DNA of 64,000 nt from Rhodanobacter sp. PCA2 (GCF_013620825.1 NZ_NJIC01000017.1:1-64000); one strand, 5' to 3'. Shown: positions 46,030 through 57,635, counted from the stretch's first letter. The notes: generated by a model from the letters alone, not told the origin. Made by a program: numbers and translations.

Positions 46030-47288
46030 GGACGCGCTTCCACGGCGACCGGCGGCGCTTGCGGCGCCGGCACGGTGAGCGTGGCGGCCACGCCCTCGGG
46101 CACGTTCGCGACCACCGCCAGCGAGGCGCGCGGCCCGTAAACAAGCTGCAGGCGTTCGCGCACGTTCTTCAGGCCGATGCCGGTGCCGCCGCCCGCGGGG
46201 CCGAAGCCCTGGCCGTCGTCGGCCACGGTGACCGCCACGCTGTCGCCGTCGCGGCGGCCGAAGATCCACACGGTGCCGCCGCCGGGCTTGGGCTCCAGCC
46301 CGTGCTTGATCGCGTTCTCGACCAGGGTCTGCAGCATCATCGGCGGCAGGGTGACGGCGCGCAGCGCGTCGGGCACCTCGATCTTCATCTCCAGCCGCGC
46401 GCCCATGCGGATCTTCAGGATTTCGAGGTAGGCGCGGGCGCGTTCCAGTTCCTCGCCCAGCGTGGACAGCGTTTCCTCCGCGCTGGGCAGCGAATGGCGC
46501 AGGTACTGGATGAGGTGGCCGAGCATGCGGTCGGCCTGCGCCGGTTCGCTGCGCGTGAGGTATTGCGCGCTGGCCAGCGTGTTGTAGAGGAAGTGCGGCT
46601 CCACCTGCGCGTGCAGCAGGTTCAGCCTGGCCTGGGCCAGTTCCTTGTCGGTGACGGCCTGGGTGGCGGCCTGTCGCTCGCGGCGCCGGCGTTCGGCCAC
46701 GCGACGGGCGAGCGCGCGGGAGATCGCCTCGGCGTTCACCAGGTTGGTGCCGTCGTCCACGCGGAACCAGTCGGTCCATGCGCCGCTTTCCGGTTCGCAC
46801 ACCAGGGTGACGCTGCCGATGTCGTCGCCCGGCGTCACCGTGGCGAAGATCTGGTTGCGCCGGCCGCCCAGCCAGCTGAAGGGATTGAGCCAACCGAGCA
46901 CGGTGCGGCCGTAGGGATTGGGCCGTAGCACCTTGGCGCGCACCTGCAGGCTGTCGCGGGCGCTTTCGACTTCCTCGGTGTAGGGCAGTTCGCGGATGGT
47001 CGCATCCAGCATGTCGAACGCCTCGCCGGCTTCGAACGGCAACTCGATCTGCCGGCGCTGGCGGTTGCCCAGCGTCGCCAGGCTCACGTGCCCGGCGAGC
47101 AGGCGCACGCGCCGCAGGTGCGAGAACGCGCCCGTGACCACCAGCGCCAGCACGACGGCGGCGAGGAGTTCCGGCAGCGGCGACAGGCTGCGGAACGGGC
47201 CGGAATTGGAGACCAGGCCTGCCACGCAGATCAGTAGCAGCAGCCACGCGACGACCAGCCGCGCCACGAAGAAAATACCCTTGATCAC
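46026..47288 (-). CDS. LytS/YehU-type sensor histidine kinase
   Basis: 420 residues from a GTG at 47288, preceded by GGGGACAGCCA; the longer frame upstream is not membrane-like. Two N-terminal helices (GIFFVARLVVAWLLLLICVAG and LLAAVVLALVVTGAF) anchor it. A cytoplasmic region follows, then the His_kinase domain with the phospho-accepting His in LHAQVEPHFLYNTLAS. The ATPase has VENAIKHGLEPKPGGG and GGTGIGLKNVRERLQL. Pairs with the overlapping LytTR regulator. The 280 bases between this gene and the divergent aminopeptidase gene (47289-47568) hold no readable gene. Confidence 0.9.
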   Translation of the reverse strand: MIKGIFFVARLVVAWLLLLICVAGLVSNSGPFRSLSPLPELLAAVVLALVVTGAFSHLRRVRLLAGHVSLATLGNRQRRQIELPFEAGEAFDMLDATIRELPYTEEVESARDSLQVRAKVLRPNPYGRTVLGWLNPFSWLGGRRNQIFATVTPGDDIGSVTLVCEPESGAWTDWFRVDDGTNLVNAEAISRALARRVAERRRRERQAATQAVTDKELAQARLNLLHAQVEPHFLYNTLASAQYLTRSEPAQADRMLGHLIQYLRHSLPSAEETLSTLGEELERARAYLEILKIRMGARLEMKIEVPDALRAVTLPPMMLQTLVENAIKHGLEPKPGGGTVWIFGRRDGDSVAVTVADDGQGFGPAGGGTGIGLKNVRERLQLVYGPRASLAVVANVPEGVAATLTVPAPQAPPVAVEARP

Positions 47289-47568
47289 TGGCTGTCCCCG
47301 GTGGTGGATCGATGGGGCCGAGCATAGCGGCCGCGCCGGCGGCTTTCGCCGGGCATGCGACGAACACCGCTGCGGCGGGAACGAACCGGGGGAAATGCGG
47401 TGCAGGCAGGGCGCATCGCCCTGGAGGACATGACTTCCGGCCGTGTCTGGCCGTGGCGGCTGGCGCCACCATGGGCGTCGGGGAAGCGTTTGCCTCATTT
47501 CATCGGCCGTCGGTTTCACGGCGCCTTCCGGCACCGTGGGCCATGTTTCGCCTCAAGGAGGGGTTTTC

Positions 47569-50223
47569 ATGCGCAAATCACTGGTTTCCGCGATCGCACT
47601 GGCGCTCGCCGTTTCTGCCGGCGGCCTGGTGGCGATGCCGGCGCAGCCTGCCGCCGCCGCATCGTCGCCGGCGCCCACCCAGTTGCCGCGCGGCGTACGG
47701 CCCACGCATTACGAGGTGGCCATCGTGCCGCACGCGGACACGCTGAGCTTCGACGGCAAGGTGACGGTGGACGTGGACGTGCTGAAGCCCACGGCCAGCA
47801 TCACGCTCAACGCGCTGGGCATGAAGTTCGCCTCGGCGAGGCTCGTGCCGGCCTCGGGCAGGGGCGCCACCGCCACGGCCAGGGTGGCGGTGGATGAGAA
47901 GGCGCAGACCGCCACCTTCACGTTCGCCAAGCCGGTCGCCCCCGGCCGCTACAAGCTGGCGATGGATTACGTGGGCACCATCGGCACCCAGGCCAACGGC
48001 TTGTTCGCCATCGACTACCCCACCGAGGGCGGCCAGAAGCGTGCGCTGTTCACCCAGTTCGAGAACTCCGACGCCCGCCGCTTCATCCCCTCGTGGGACG
48101 AGCCGGCGTACAAGGCCAGCTTCGACCTCTCGGTGACCGTGCCCGCCGACGAGATGGCGGTGAGCAACATGCCGGTGGCCTCGAAGACGGATGCGGGCCA
48201 CGGCCTGGCGAAGGTGACTTTCCGGACCACGCCGAAGATGTCCACCTACCTGCTGTTCTTCGGCCTGGGCGACTTCGACCGTGCGACCACCACCTCGGAC
48301 GGCACCGAGATCGGCGTGATCATGCAGAAGGGCAAGCGCGCGCAGGCGGCCTTCGCGCTGGAATCGGCCAAGGCGGTGCTGCACGACTACAACGAATACT
48401 TCGGCATCAAGTACCCGCTGCCCAAGCTGGACAACATCGCCGCGCCGGGCAGCAGCCAGTTCTTCTCGGCGATGGAGAACTGGGGCGCGATCTTCACCTT
48501 CGAGTACGCGATGCTGCTCGACCCCTCGTTCTCCACGCAGGGCGACAAGATGCAGGTGTTCGGCACCGCGGCGCACGAGATGGCGCACCAGTGGTTCGGC
48601 GACCTGGTGACCATGAACTGGTGGGACAACCTGTGGCTCAACGAGGGCTTCGCCTCGTGGATGGCCTCGCGCGAGACGGAAATGCGGCATCCGGAATGGA
48701 ACGCCGCGCTCGATGCGGTGGGCACGCGCGAAGGCGCGATGTCGCGCGACGCGGTGGCCACCACCCATCCGGTGGTGCAGAAGATCGACACCGTGGAAGA
48801 GGCCAGCCAGGCCTTCGACACCATCACCTACGCGAAGGGCGAGGCGGTGATCCGCATGCTGGAGGCCTATGTCGGGCCCGAGGCCTGGCGCCAGGGCGTG
48901 CACAACTACCTGCAGGCGCATGCCTACGGCAACACTGTTTCCGACGACCTGTGGCACGCGATGGACGGCGTGGCCGGCGGCAAGCCGATCACCCGGGTGG
49001 CGCACGACTTCACCTTGCAGCCGGGTGTACCGATGATCAAGGTGGGTGCGGCCGCATGCAGCAACGGCGAAACCACCGTCAAGCTCACCCAGGGCGAGTT
49101 CACCAAGGATCGCCCGGACAAGCAGCCGCTGCGCTGGCACGTGCCGGTGATCGCGCAGGTGCTGGGCAACGCCACGGCCAGCACGCTGGTGGAGGGCTCC
49201 GCCACGCTGAAGCTCAAGGGCTGCGGGCCGGTGCTGGTGAACGCGGGACAGAGCGGCTACTACCGCACGCTGTATGCGCCCAACCAGCTCGCCGCGCTGA
49301 AGCAGGACTTCACCAGGCTCGCGCCGATCGACCAGCTGGGCCTGATGGGCGACACCTGGGCCGAGAGCATGGCCGGCCTGGAACCGGTGTCGGATTTCCT
49401 GGACCTGGCCAAGGCCACGCCGGCCGATGCCGTGCCGGAGGTCTGGGCGGAAGTGGCCGGCAGCCTCATGGCGCTGGACGACTATTACCGCGGCGACCAG
49501 ACGCGGCAGGACCGCTTCCGCAAGCATGCGACGGCGCGGCTCAAGCCGGTGTTCGCGCGGGTGGGCTGGGATGCCCGGCCGGACGAAAGCACCTCGACCA
49601 CGCTGCTGCGTACCCAGTTGATCGGCGCGCTGGCCGAGCTGGGCGACCAGGACGTGCTCAAGGAAGTACGCCGCCGCTACGACGCCCAGGCCACCGATCC
49701 CAAGGCGGTGCCGGCCGCCTTGCGCAAGACCATCCTCGGCATCGTGGCGCGGCACGCCGACGCCGCCACCTGGGACAGGCTGCACGCCGAAGCCAGGGCC
49801 GAGAAATCGCCGATGATCCGCGACCGCCTGTACGGCCTGCTCGCCGCCGCCACGGACAAGGCGCTGGCCCAGCGTGCGCTGGATCTCGCGCTCACCGACG
49901 AGCCGGGCGCCACCAACAGCGCCGGCATGATAGGCAGCGTGTCCCGCCGGCATCCGGAACTGGCCTACGACTTCGCCATGGCGCACCGCGCGCAGGTGGA
50001 CAAGCTGGTCGACTCCTCCTCCAGCACCCGCTACTACCCGGCCCTTGGCGGCAGCTCGTTCGACCCGGCGATGATCGAAAAGATCAAGGCCTACGAGGCC
50101 ACCATCGCCCCGGGCGCGCGCCGTCCCGCCGACACCGTGATCGCCAACATCCAGTACCGCATGATGATCCGCAAGGACCGCCTGCCGGCGGTGGATGCGT
50201 GGCTGGCGAAGAACGGCGGTTGA
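47569..50223 (+). CDS. Exported M1-family zinc aminopeptidase
   Basis: 884 residues. The signal peptide MRKSLVSAIALALAVSAGGLVA then AMPAQPAAA shows export. The M1 core has the exopeptidase motif as SAMENWGA rather than GAMENWGA, zinc site HEMAHQWFGDLVTMNWWDNLW then LNEGF (His337, His341, Glu360) and a catalytic Tyr region (FDTITYAKGEAVIRMLE). The C-terminal ERAP1-like helical domain ends QYRMMIRKDRLPAVDAWLAKN. It removes N-terminal residues from peptides in the periplasm, complementing the S46 peptidases. Ribosome site AAGGAGG eight bases before ATG. Confidence 0.94.
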   Translation: MRKSLVSAIALALAVSAGGLVAMPAQPAAAASSPAPTQLPRGVRPTHYEVAIVPHADTLSFDGKVTVDVDVLKPTASITLNALGMKFASARLVPASGRGATATARVAVDEKAQTATFTFAKPVAPGRYKLAMDYVGTIGTQANGLFAIDYPTEGGQKRALFTQFENSDARRFIPSWDEPAYKASFDLSVTVPADEMAVSNMPVASKTDAGHGLAKVTFRTTPKMSTYLLFFGLGDFDRATTTSDGTEIGVIMQKGKRAQAAFALESAKAVLHDYNEYFGIKYPLPKLDNIAAPGSSQFFSAMENWGAIFTFEYAMLLDPSFSTQGDKMQVFGTAAHEMAHQWFGDLVTMNWWDNLWLNEGFASWMASRETEMRHPEWNAALDAVGTREGAMSRDAVATTHPVVQKIDTVEEASQAFDTITYAKGEAVIRMLEAYVGPEAWRQGVHNYLQAHAYGNTVSDDLWHAMDGVAGGKPITRVAHDFTLQPGVPMIKVGAAACSNGETTVKLTQGEFTKDRPDKQPLRWHVPVIAQVLGNATASTLVEGSATLKLKGCGPVLVNAGQSGYYRTLYAPNQLAALKQDFTRLAPIDQLGLMGDTWAESMAGLEPVSDFLDLAKATPADAVPEVWAEVAGSLMALDDYYRGDQTRQDRFRKHATARLKPVFARVGWDARPDESTSTTLLRTQLIGALAELGDQDVLKEVRRRYDAQATDPKAVPAALRKTILGIVARHADAATWDRLHAEARAEKSPMIRDRLYGLLAAATDKALAQRALDLALTDEPGATNSAGMIGSVSRRHPELAYDFAMAHRAQVDKLVDSSSSTRYYPALGGSSFDPAMIEKIKAYEATIAPGARRPADTVIANIQYRMMIRKDRLPAVDAWLAKNGG

Positions 50224-50240
50224 GCGGGTCGGCAAGCGAC

Positions 50241-50276
50241 ACGACAAGGCCCCGCATGCGGGGCCTTGTCGTTTTC
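50241..50276. terminator. Terminator between the aminopeptidase and patB genes
   Basis: Sixteen-bp palindromic stem ACGACAAGGCCCCGCA/TGCGGGGCCTTGTCGT followed by TTTC, 17 bases after the aminopeptidase stop and before the convergent lyase stop. Confidence 0.85.
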
Positions 50277-50295
50277 GACTCCCGGAAGAACAGCG

Positions 50296-51459
50296 TCAGC
50301 CCAGCGCCGCGTCGATGGCATCCAGCGCCGCTTCGACGTTGCGCCTTGGCGTGCCGATGTTCATGCGCACGAAGCCGCTGCCGCCGGGGCCGAAGTCGGG
50401 GCCGGGGTTGAGGCCCAGCTTGCAGCGGTGGACGAAGAAGTCGCGCAGCGCGGCGTCGTCCAGGTCCAGCGCGCGGCAGTCCAGCCACAGCAGGTAGCCG
50501 GCTTCGGGCGGTGTGAGGCGGATTGACGGAATGCGGGTGCGCAGATGGTCGGCGACGAGATCGCGGGTGCCGGCGAGGTAGGCCAGCAGGGTGTCGAGCC
50601 AGTCGTCGCCGTGGAGCCAGGCGGCTTCGGCGGCGGCGACGGCGAAGGGGTTGGCGTCGCCCAGGTGCAAGCTTGCGACGGTAGTGCGCAGCGCGTCGCG
50701 CAGGTCGGCGCGTGGGACAGCGAGGACGGCCAGTCCCAGCCCTTGCAGGTTGAAGGTCTTGCTGGGCGAGAGCAGGGCGACGACGCGGTCGCCGGGCTGC
50801 GCCAGGCTGGGCAGGGGATGGTGGCGGCCGCCGGACAGCGGAAGGTCGCCATGCACTTCGTCGCTGATGACGGTGAGGTCGTGGCGGCGTGCGATGCGCA
50901 GCACTTCCGCCAGTTCGTCCGGCGTCCACGCCCGGCCGACCGGGTTGTGCGGATTGCACAGCAGCAGGGCGCGCGCGCCGCTGCGTGCGCATTGTTCCAG
51001 CTGCGCGAAATCCATCGCGTAGCGGCCATCGGATTCGCGCAGCGGGTTGTGCAGCAGTCGCCGGCCGCAGCCTTCCACCGCGCCGCGGAAGCCGTGGTAG
51101 ACCGGCGGCTGCACGATCACCGCGTCGCCTGCGGCGGTGCAGGCCTGCACCGCCGCGGACAGCGATGCGAACACGCCGGAAGCCGGCACCAGCCAATCGC
51201 GTTCGGCCTGCCAACGGTGGCGGCGCGCGCACCAATCAACCAGCGACTGGCACAGGCTGTCGGGGTACTGCGTGTAGCCGTAGATCGGGTGCCGCGCGCG
51301 GGCGAGCAGGGCTTCGCTCACGCAGGTGGGCGCGGCGAAATCCATGTCGGCGATCCACATCGGCTGGACGTCGGCGCGGCCGAATTTCTGCAGGCGGCCT
51401 TCGAACTTCAGCGCATGGGTGCCGCTGCGGTCGATTGGCTGGTCGAAGTCGGGGGACAC
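50296..51459 (-). CDS. patB: PatB/MalY-type C-S lyase (cystathionine beta-lyase)
   Basis: 387 residues, PLP-dependent fold-type I. MPMWIADMDFAAP-like segment QPMWIADMDFAAP, ASGVFASLSAAVQ, LLLCNPHNPVGRAW, SDEVHGDLPLSG and the PLP-lysine in LLSPSKTFNLQGLGLAVLAV identify the MalY/PatB group. It cleaves cystathionine to homocysteine, pyruvate and ammonia, or other cysteine conjugates. Exact substrate is uncertain. The next gene downstream on the strand is the convergent aminopeptidase; upstream lies the repeat region 51460-51820. Confidence 0.9.
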   Translation of the reverse strand: MSPDFDQPIDRSGTHALKFEGRLQKFGRADVQPMWIADMDFAAPTCVSEALLARARHPIYGYTQYPDSLCQSLVDWCARRHRWQAERDWLVPASGVFASLSAAVQACTAAGDAVIVQPPVYHGFRGAVEGCGRRLLHNPLRESDGRYAMDFAQLEQCARSGARALLLCNPHNPVGRAWTPDELAEVLRIARRHDLTVISDEVHGDLPLSGGRHHPLPSLAQPGDRVVALLSPSKTFNLQGLGLAVLAVPRADLRDALRTTVASLHLGDANPFAVAAAEAAWLHGDDWLDTLLAYLAGTRDLVADHLRTRIPSIRLTPPEAGYLLWLDCRALDLDDAALRDFFVHRCKLGLNPGPDFGPGGSGFVRMNIGTPRRNVEAALDAIDAALG

Positions 51460-51505
51460 GGTCAGGTCACCGGTGGAAACGCAGCCGTCGCTCCTGTGCA
51501 GGCAG

Positions 51506-51795
51506 GAGCCCAGTGGCTTTGCTTGCGCGCGGATGCGAGCGGAGCAGAGGCGCTGGACCCCGGCTTTCGCCGGGGTGACAGTGGAGCGGGTTGCGGAATG
51601 GGGTTGGAGCCCAATGGCTTTGCGTGCGGCGGGGATGCGAGCGGAGCTGGGGCGCTGGACCCCGGCTTTCGCCGGGGTGACGGTGGAGCGGGTTGCGGAA
51701 TGAGGTTGGAGCCCAGTGGCTTTGCGTGCGGCGGGGATGCGAGCGGAGCAGAGGCGCTGGACCCCGGCTTTCGCCGGGGTGACGGAGAGGCGGGT
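51506..51795. repeat. Three tandem copies of a ~101-bp REP-like unit
   Basis: Units start at about 51506, 51607 and 51709 with GAGCCCARTGGCTTTG. Each contains the perfect hairpin ACCCCGGC-TTTC-GCCGGGGT, whose minus-strand loop is GAAA, and ends GTTGCGGAATGRGGTTG; the third is shortened. This is the CCGGCTTTCGCCGG intergenic repeat widespread in proteobacteria. It fills the patB-ovoA interval (51460-51820) and separates two same-strand genes. I see no promoter inside. Confidence 0.85.
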
Positions 51796-51820
51796 TGGGG
51801 AAAACGGTGGAGGAGCGGGC

Positions 51821-53965
51821 TCACACGCGGCGCCGCCACAGGCTCACCTCGGACAAGGTGTGCTGGAATTTGCGTCGCGTCTCGCGTATCACGAACGGCA
51901 CCTCGCGGGGGTCGCCCAAGCGTTCGAAGTGCGCGCCGAGGATGGCGTCGAGACCGTCGAGCGTGGTGAAGCTCTCGCCGTCCTTCTTGAAGCCACCCAG
52001 CCAGTCCGCGCGCGGCGTGTGTTCGGTGAGCCAGGTGTAGGGCGAGGCGATCATCAGCAGGCCGCCCGGGTTCAGCCGTTCGTGGATGGTTTCCAGGAAC
52101 TGCGCGGGGTTGTACAGGCGGTCGATCAGGTTGGCGGCGAGGATGAGGTCGTAGCCGCCGAATTGCGGCTTGAGGTTGCAGGCGTCGCCCTGCCAGAACT
52201 CCACCTTGGCGGCGGTATCCGCCAGGCCCAGCTCGGCGAGGCTGCGCGACTTGTATTCGACCAGCTCGCCTTCGTCCTGCAGCAGGTAGCGCAGGCTGTC
52301 GCCGCGCGCCAGCGCCACGCCCTGGCCGATGAAGCGCGCGGAGAAATCCACGCCGGTGACGTGGTCGAAATGGCGCGCCAGTTCGAACGTGGCGCGGCCG
52401 GAGGCGCAGCCGAGATCCAGTGCGGTGCGTTTCGGCGCGTCGCCGCGTGCCGCGATGGCCAGTTCCGCCAGCGCCTGCGAGAAATTCGGTACGCCGAAGT
52501 AGCTGTCGCCGTAGTGGAACTCGGCGTATTCGGAGAGCAGCTTGTCGGTTTCGTAGTGCGAGGCCGGCGCGGGCTTGAGGTGCTTGGAAACCACGTAGCG
52601 GAAGCCCGCGTGCTGGAAGAAGTGGCGGCGGAACGCGTAGCGCGAGGCGGCTTCGGCCTCGTTCCCGGTGGCGATCCACGAACCGCCCTTCATCAGGTTG
52701 TGGCGGCCGTCGAAGGTGGGCGTGGTGAAGTCGTCGTAGATCGGGTGCACCTGGAAGCCTTCGAACGGATAGATCGGGGTTTCCGTCCACTGCCACGCGT
52801 TGCCGGCCACGTCGAAGAACTCGCCCTGCGCGAAGCGGTTCACCGGGCACGACGAGGCCCAGTGCGCGAGGTTGAGGTTCGCGTCCGGCGCTTCGCCGTG
52901 CGGTGCGCCGCGGCGGCTTTCGGCGTACAGCCGATACCACTCGTCCTCGGTGGGCAGGCGCACGGGCAGTCCGCTGCGCGCGGACTTCCAGCGGCAGAAC
53001 GCCTTGGCCTCGTGGTAGTTCGTTTCCACCGGCCAGTCCCACGGCATCGCCACTTCCTCGGTGAGCAGGCGCAGACGCCAGCCATCGGCGGAGCGGCGCC
53101 AGAACGTGGGATGTGCGGCCCGGGCGAATTCGCGCCAGCCGTTGCCTTCCTCGTCCCAGTACTCGGGCTGGACGTAGCCGCCGTCGTCCACGAAGGCGAG
53201 GAACTCGCGGTTGCTGACCAGTTGGCGGCTGGCCTCGAAGGCCGGCACTTCAGCCGCGTGGCGGCCGTATTCGTTGTCCCAGCCGTAGGTCGCGCTGGAG
53301 ATGTCGCGACCCAGCGCGACCGCGCCCGCCGGCACCTTCACCAGCGTGTTTTCCGGGGCCTCGCCGCTCTGCATGCAGGGGCGCCACGCGGGGTGCGGCT
53401 TCACGTAGGCCAGCTTGTGCTGGCGGATCAGCACGGAGGATGTTTCCAGGTGGATGCGCTCGTGCTCGATGCCCATCACGATGGCCCACCACGGGTGGTC
53501 CCAGCCTATCGGCAGCTCCAGCGGCGCCTCGTCGATCAGGCGCAGCACCAGGGCGCGCACCTTGTCGCGATACGCCTGCACCTCGGCGATGCCGGGCCAG
53601 TCGTAGTGCGTGTCGTCCAGGTCGTCCCAGCCCATCTCGTCCACGCCCACCGCGAACACGGATTCAAGGTGCGGATCGATGCGTTCCTCGATCAACCGGG
53701 TCAGCAGCAGCTTGTTGACGAAGAACGTGGCGGTGTGGCCGTAGTAGAAGATCAGCGGGTGGCGCAGCGTGATCGGCGGCTCGTACCAGGCTGCGTCGAC
53801 GGCCAGCGTCTCGAACAGCGACTCGTAGCGGTCGAAGGTGCTGGTGAAGTAGTCGCGCAGCGTCTGGCGCATGCGCCGGGGATCGGATTCGTGCAGGTCC
53901 GGCGTGCGCGGCAGGGGCGTGGTGGCGACGCGGCTGCCGGGCTCGGCAAGCGTGGAAGCGTTCAA
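51821..53965 (-). CDS. ovoA: OvoA: 5-histidylcysteine sulfoxide synthase with fused methyltransferase (ovothiol)
   Basis: 714 residues if translation starts at the TTG at 53965, which has GAGAGG nine bases upstream; characterised OvoA is about 709. The N-terminal DinB-like domain holds the iron site HX3HXE in GIEHERIHLETS. The central FGE-type sulfatase-modifying domain contains DNEYGRHAAEVPAF, LPTEDEWYRLYAE and NLMKGGSWIATGNEAE. The C-terminal SAM methyltransferase has ALDLGCASGRATFELARHFD. It couples cysteine to histidine C5 with oxygen, and the C-terminal domain then methylates N1 to give ovothiol A, a redox thiol. An upstream ATG in frame exists (54157), but the extra 64 residues are not family-like. 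Confidence 0.92.
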   Translation of the reverse strand: MNASTLAEPGSRVATTPLPRTPDLHESDPRRMRQTLRDYFTSTFDRYESLFETLAVDAAWYEPPITLRHPLIFYYGHTATFFVNKLLLTRLIEERIDPHLESVFAVGVDEMGWDDLDDTHYDWPGIAEVQAYRDKVRALVLRLIDEAPLELPIGWDHPWWAIVMGIEHERIHLETSSVLIRQHKLAYVKPHPAWRPCMQSGEAPENTLVKVPAGAVALGRDISSATYGWDNEYGRHAAEVPAFEASRQLVSNREFLAFVDDGGYVQPEYWDEEGNGWREFARAAHPTFWRRSADGWRLRLLTEEVAMPWDWPVETNYHEAKAFCRWKSARSGLPVRLPTEDEWYRLYAESRRGAPHGEAPDANLNLAHWASSCPVNRFAQGEFFDVAGNAWQWTETPIYPFEGFQVHPIYDDFTTPTFDGRHNLMKGGSWIATGNEAEAASRYAFRRHFFQHAGFRYVVSKHLKPAPASHYETDKLLSEYAEFHYGDSYFGVPNFSQALAELAIAARGDAPKRTALDLGCASGRATFELARHFDHVTGVDFSARFIGQGVALARGDSLRYLLQDEGELVEYKSRSLAELGLADTAAKVEFWQGDACNLKPQFGGYDLILAANLIDRLYNPAQFLETIHERLNPGGLLMIASPYTWLTEHTPRADWLGGFKKDGESFTTLDGLDAILGAHFERLGDPREVPFVIRETRRKFQHTLSEVSLWRRRV

Positions 53966-54179
53966 GGCGAAACCTCTCGATCCCGGGGAAACGGCGGTGC
54001 CTGGGGGCTGCATTCTGGCACGCATGGCGGCACGCGGCGCTGCAGGCATGTGCAAACTTCCACATGCGGTGAGTTGGCGGGGATTCAATGGGGGGGTGTT
54101 GCAGTCGACCCGGATTGAGGGGCGATTGGGCGCCCATTTGTCGAGCCGGTCCGCCATTACTTTTACGACCTACCTAATC

Positions 54180-54414
54180 GTGATAATCACACGGGCGGCC
54201 ACCCGTGGCCGCACTCTGCCGTTGTTTTTGCGATCGTCCCTGATCGCGAAGATCACACGGGCGGCCATCCATGGCCGCACTCTGCCGATGTTTTTGCGAT
54301 CGTCCATGATCGCGAAGATCACACGGGAGGCGATCCATGGCCGCACTCTGCCGATGTTTTTGCGATCATCCATGATCGCGAAGATCAAACGAGCGGCCAT
54401 CCATGGCCGCACTC
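54180..54414 (-). repeat. 66-bp tandem array of paired hairpins with ATGGAT loops
   Basis: Anchor words at 54186, 54252, 54318 and 54384 are exactly 66 bases apart, giving four copies, the leftmost decayed. On the minus strand each unit has two 6-bp-stem hairpins: GCGGCC-ATGGAT-GGCCGC and GCGATC-ATGGAT-GATCGC, separated by CAAAAACATCGGCAGAGT. Loops are ATGGAT (four), ATGGAC, AGGGAC and ACGGGT. The period is 22 codons, so open frames cross it in both directions, but none has a ribosome site. It lies between the gcvP terminator and ovoA. The rest of 53966-54179 is the ovoA leader, where I see no clear promoter. Confidence 0.85.
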
Positions 54415-54423
54415 TTCAGAATG

Positions 54424-54460
54424 AAAAACGAGAAGCCCCGCGCTGGGCGGGGCTTCTCGT
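54424..54460 (-). terminator. Rho-independent terminator after gcvP
   Basis: On the minus strand CGAGAAGCCCCGC/GCGGGGCTTCTCG closes a short loop and is followed by TTTTTCATT. It starts 20 bases after the gcvP stop. Confidence 0.92.
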
Positions 54461-54479
54461 CGACATCGGACGTGGCGGC

Positions 54480-57401
<2,922 letters not shown>

Positions 57402-57443
57402 GGCAGGGGCGTCCGAAATCTGCGTGCATGCCGCACGCGGGCG

Positions 57444-57625
57444 CCCCTCTGTCCTTTTGCCTGAGAGTTTGGAGGCGTGAGCCTCGTGCCCCTTCGGCGG
57501 CGGATGCGACCGCTCTCTCCAGAGTGCTGTGCGCAGGATGGTATGGGGCCTGAGCGATTACGGGCGTTGCGCCTTCGGCAGCGGCCGATCCTTCAAGGAA
57601 TGGCCGCTTCTCCCACCATGCGTTT
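57444..57625 (-). promoter_or_regulatory. Tandem glycine riboswitch upstream of gcvP
   Basis: Minus-strand leader with two aptamers. Aptamer I: GGGAGAAGCGGCC, CTGCCGAAGGCGCAA, CGCTCAGGCC. Aptamer II: CTGGAGAGAGCGG, GCCGAAGGGGCAC, ACTCTCAGGCAAAAGGAC, AGAGGGG. These are the hallmark blocks of the glycine class. It ends 43 bases before the gcvP ATG. AGGGGCG at its 3' edge (57448-57442) is complementary to CGCCCCT (57411-57405) just before the ATG, a likely switching hairpin acting on translation start. Glycine is expected to turn gcvP on. Confidence 0.95.
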
Positions 57626-57635
57626 CACCCGGCGG

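Noticed and set aside
47289-47568. N-terminal extension of the LytS-type kinase to 47534
   Set aside because: The extra residues are Arg/Pro/His-rich and unlike a membrane sensor; the GTG at 47288 begins right before the first membrane helix and has a ribosome site.
54170-54412. 80-codon minus-strand frame with a 22-residue repeat
   Set aside because: The 66-bp DNA period is a multiple of three, so any frame without stops stays open. No ribosome site exists, and conservation follows the hairpins rather than the codons.
54180-54414. CRISPR array
   Set aside because: The whole 66-bp unit repeats, including what would be spacers, and no cas genes are near.
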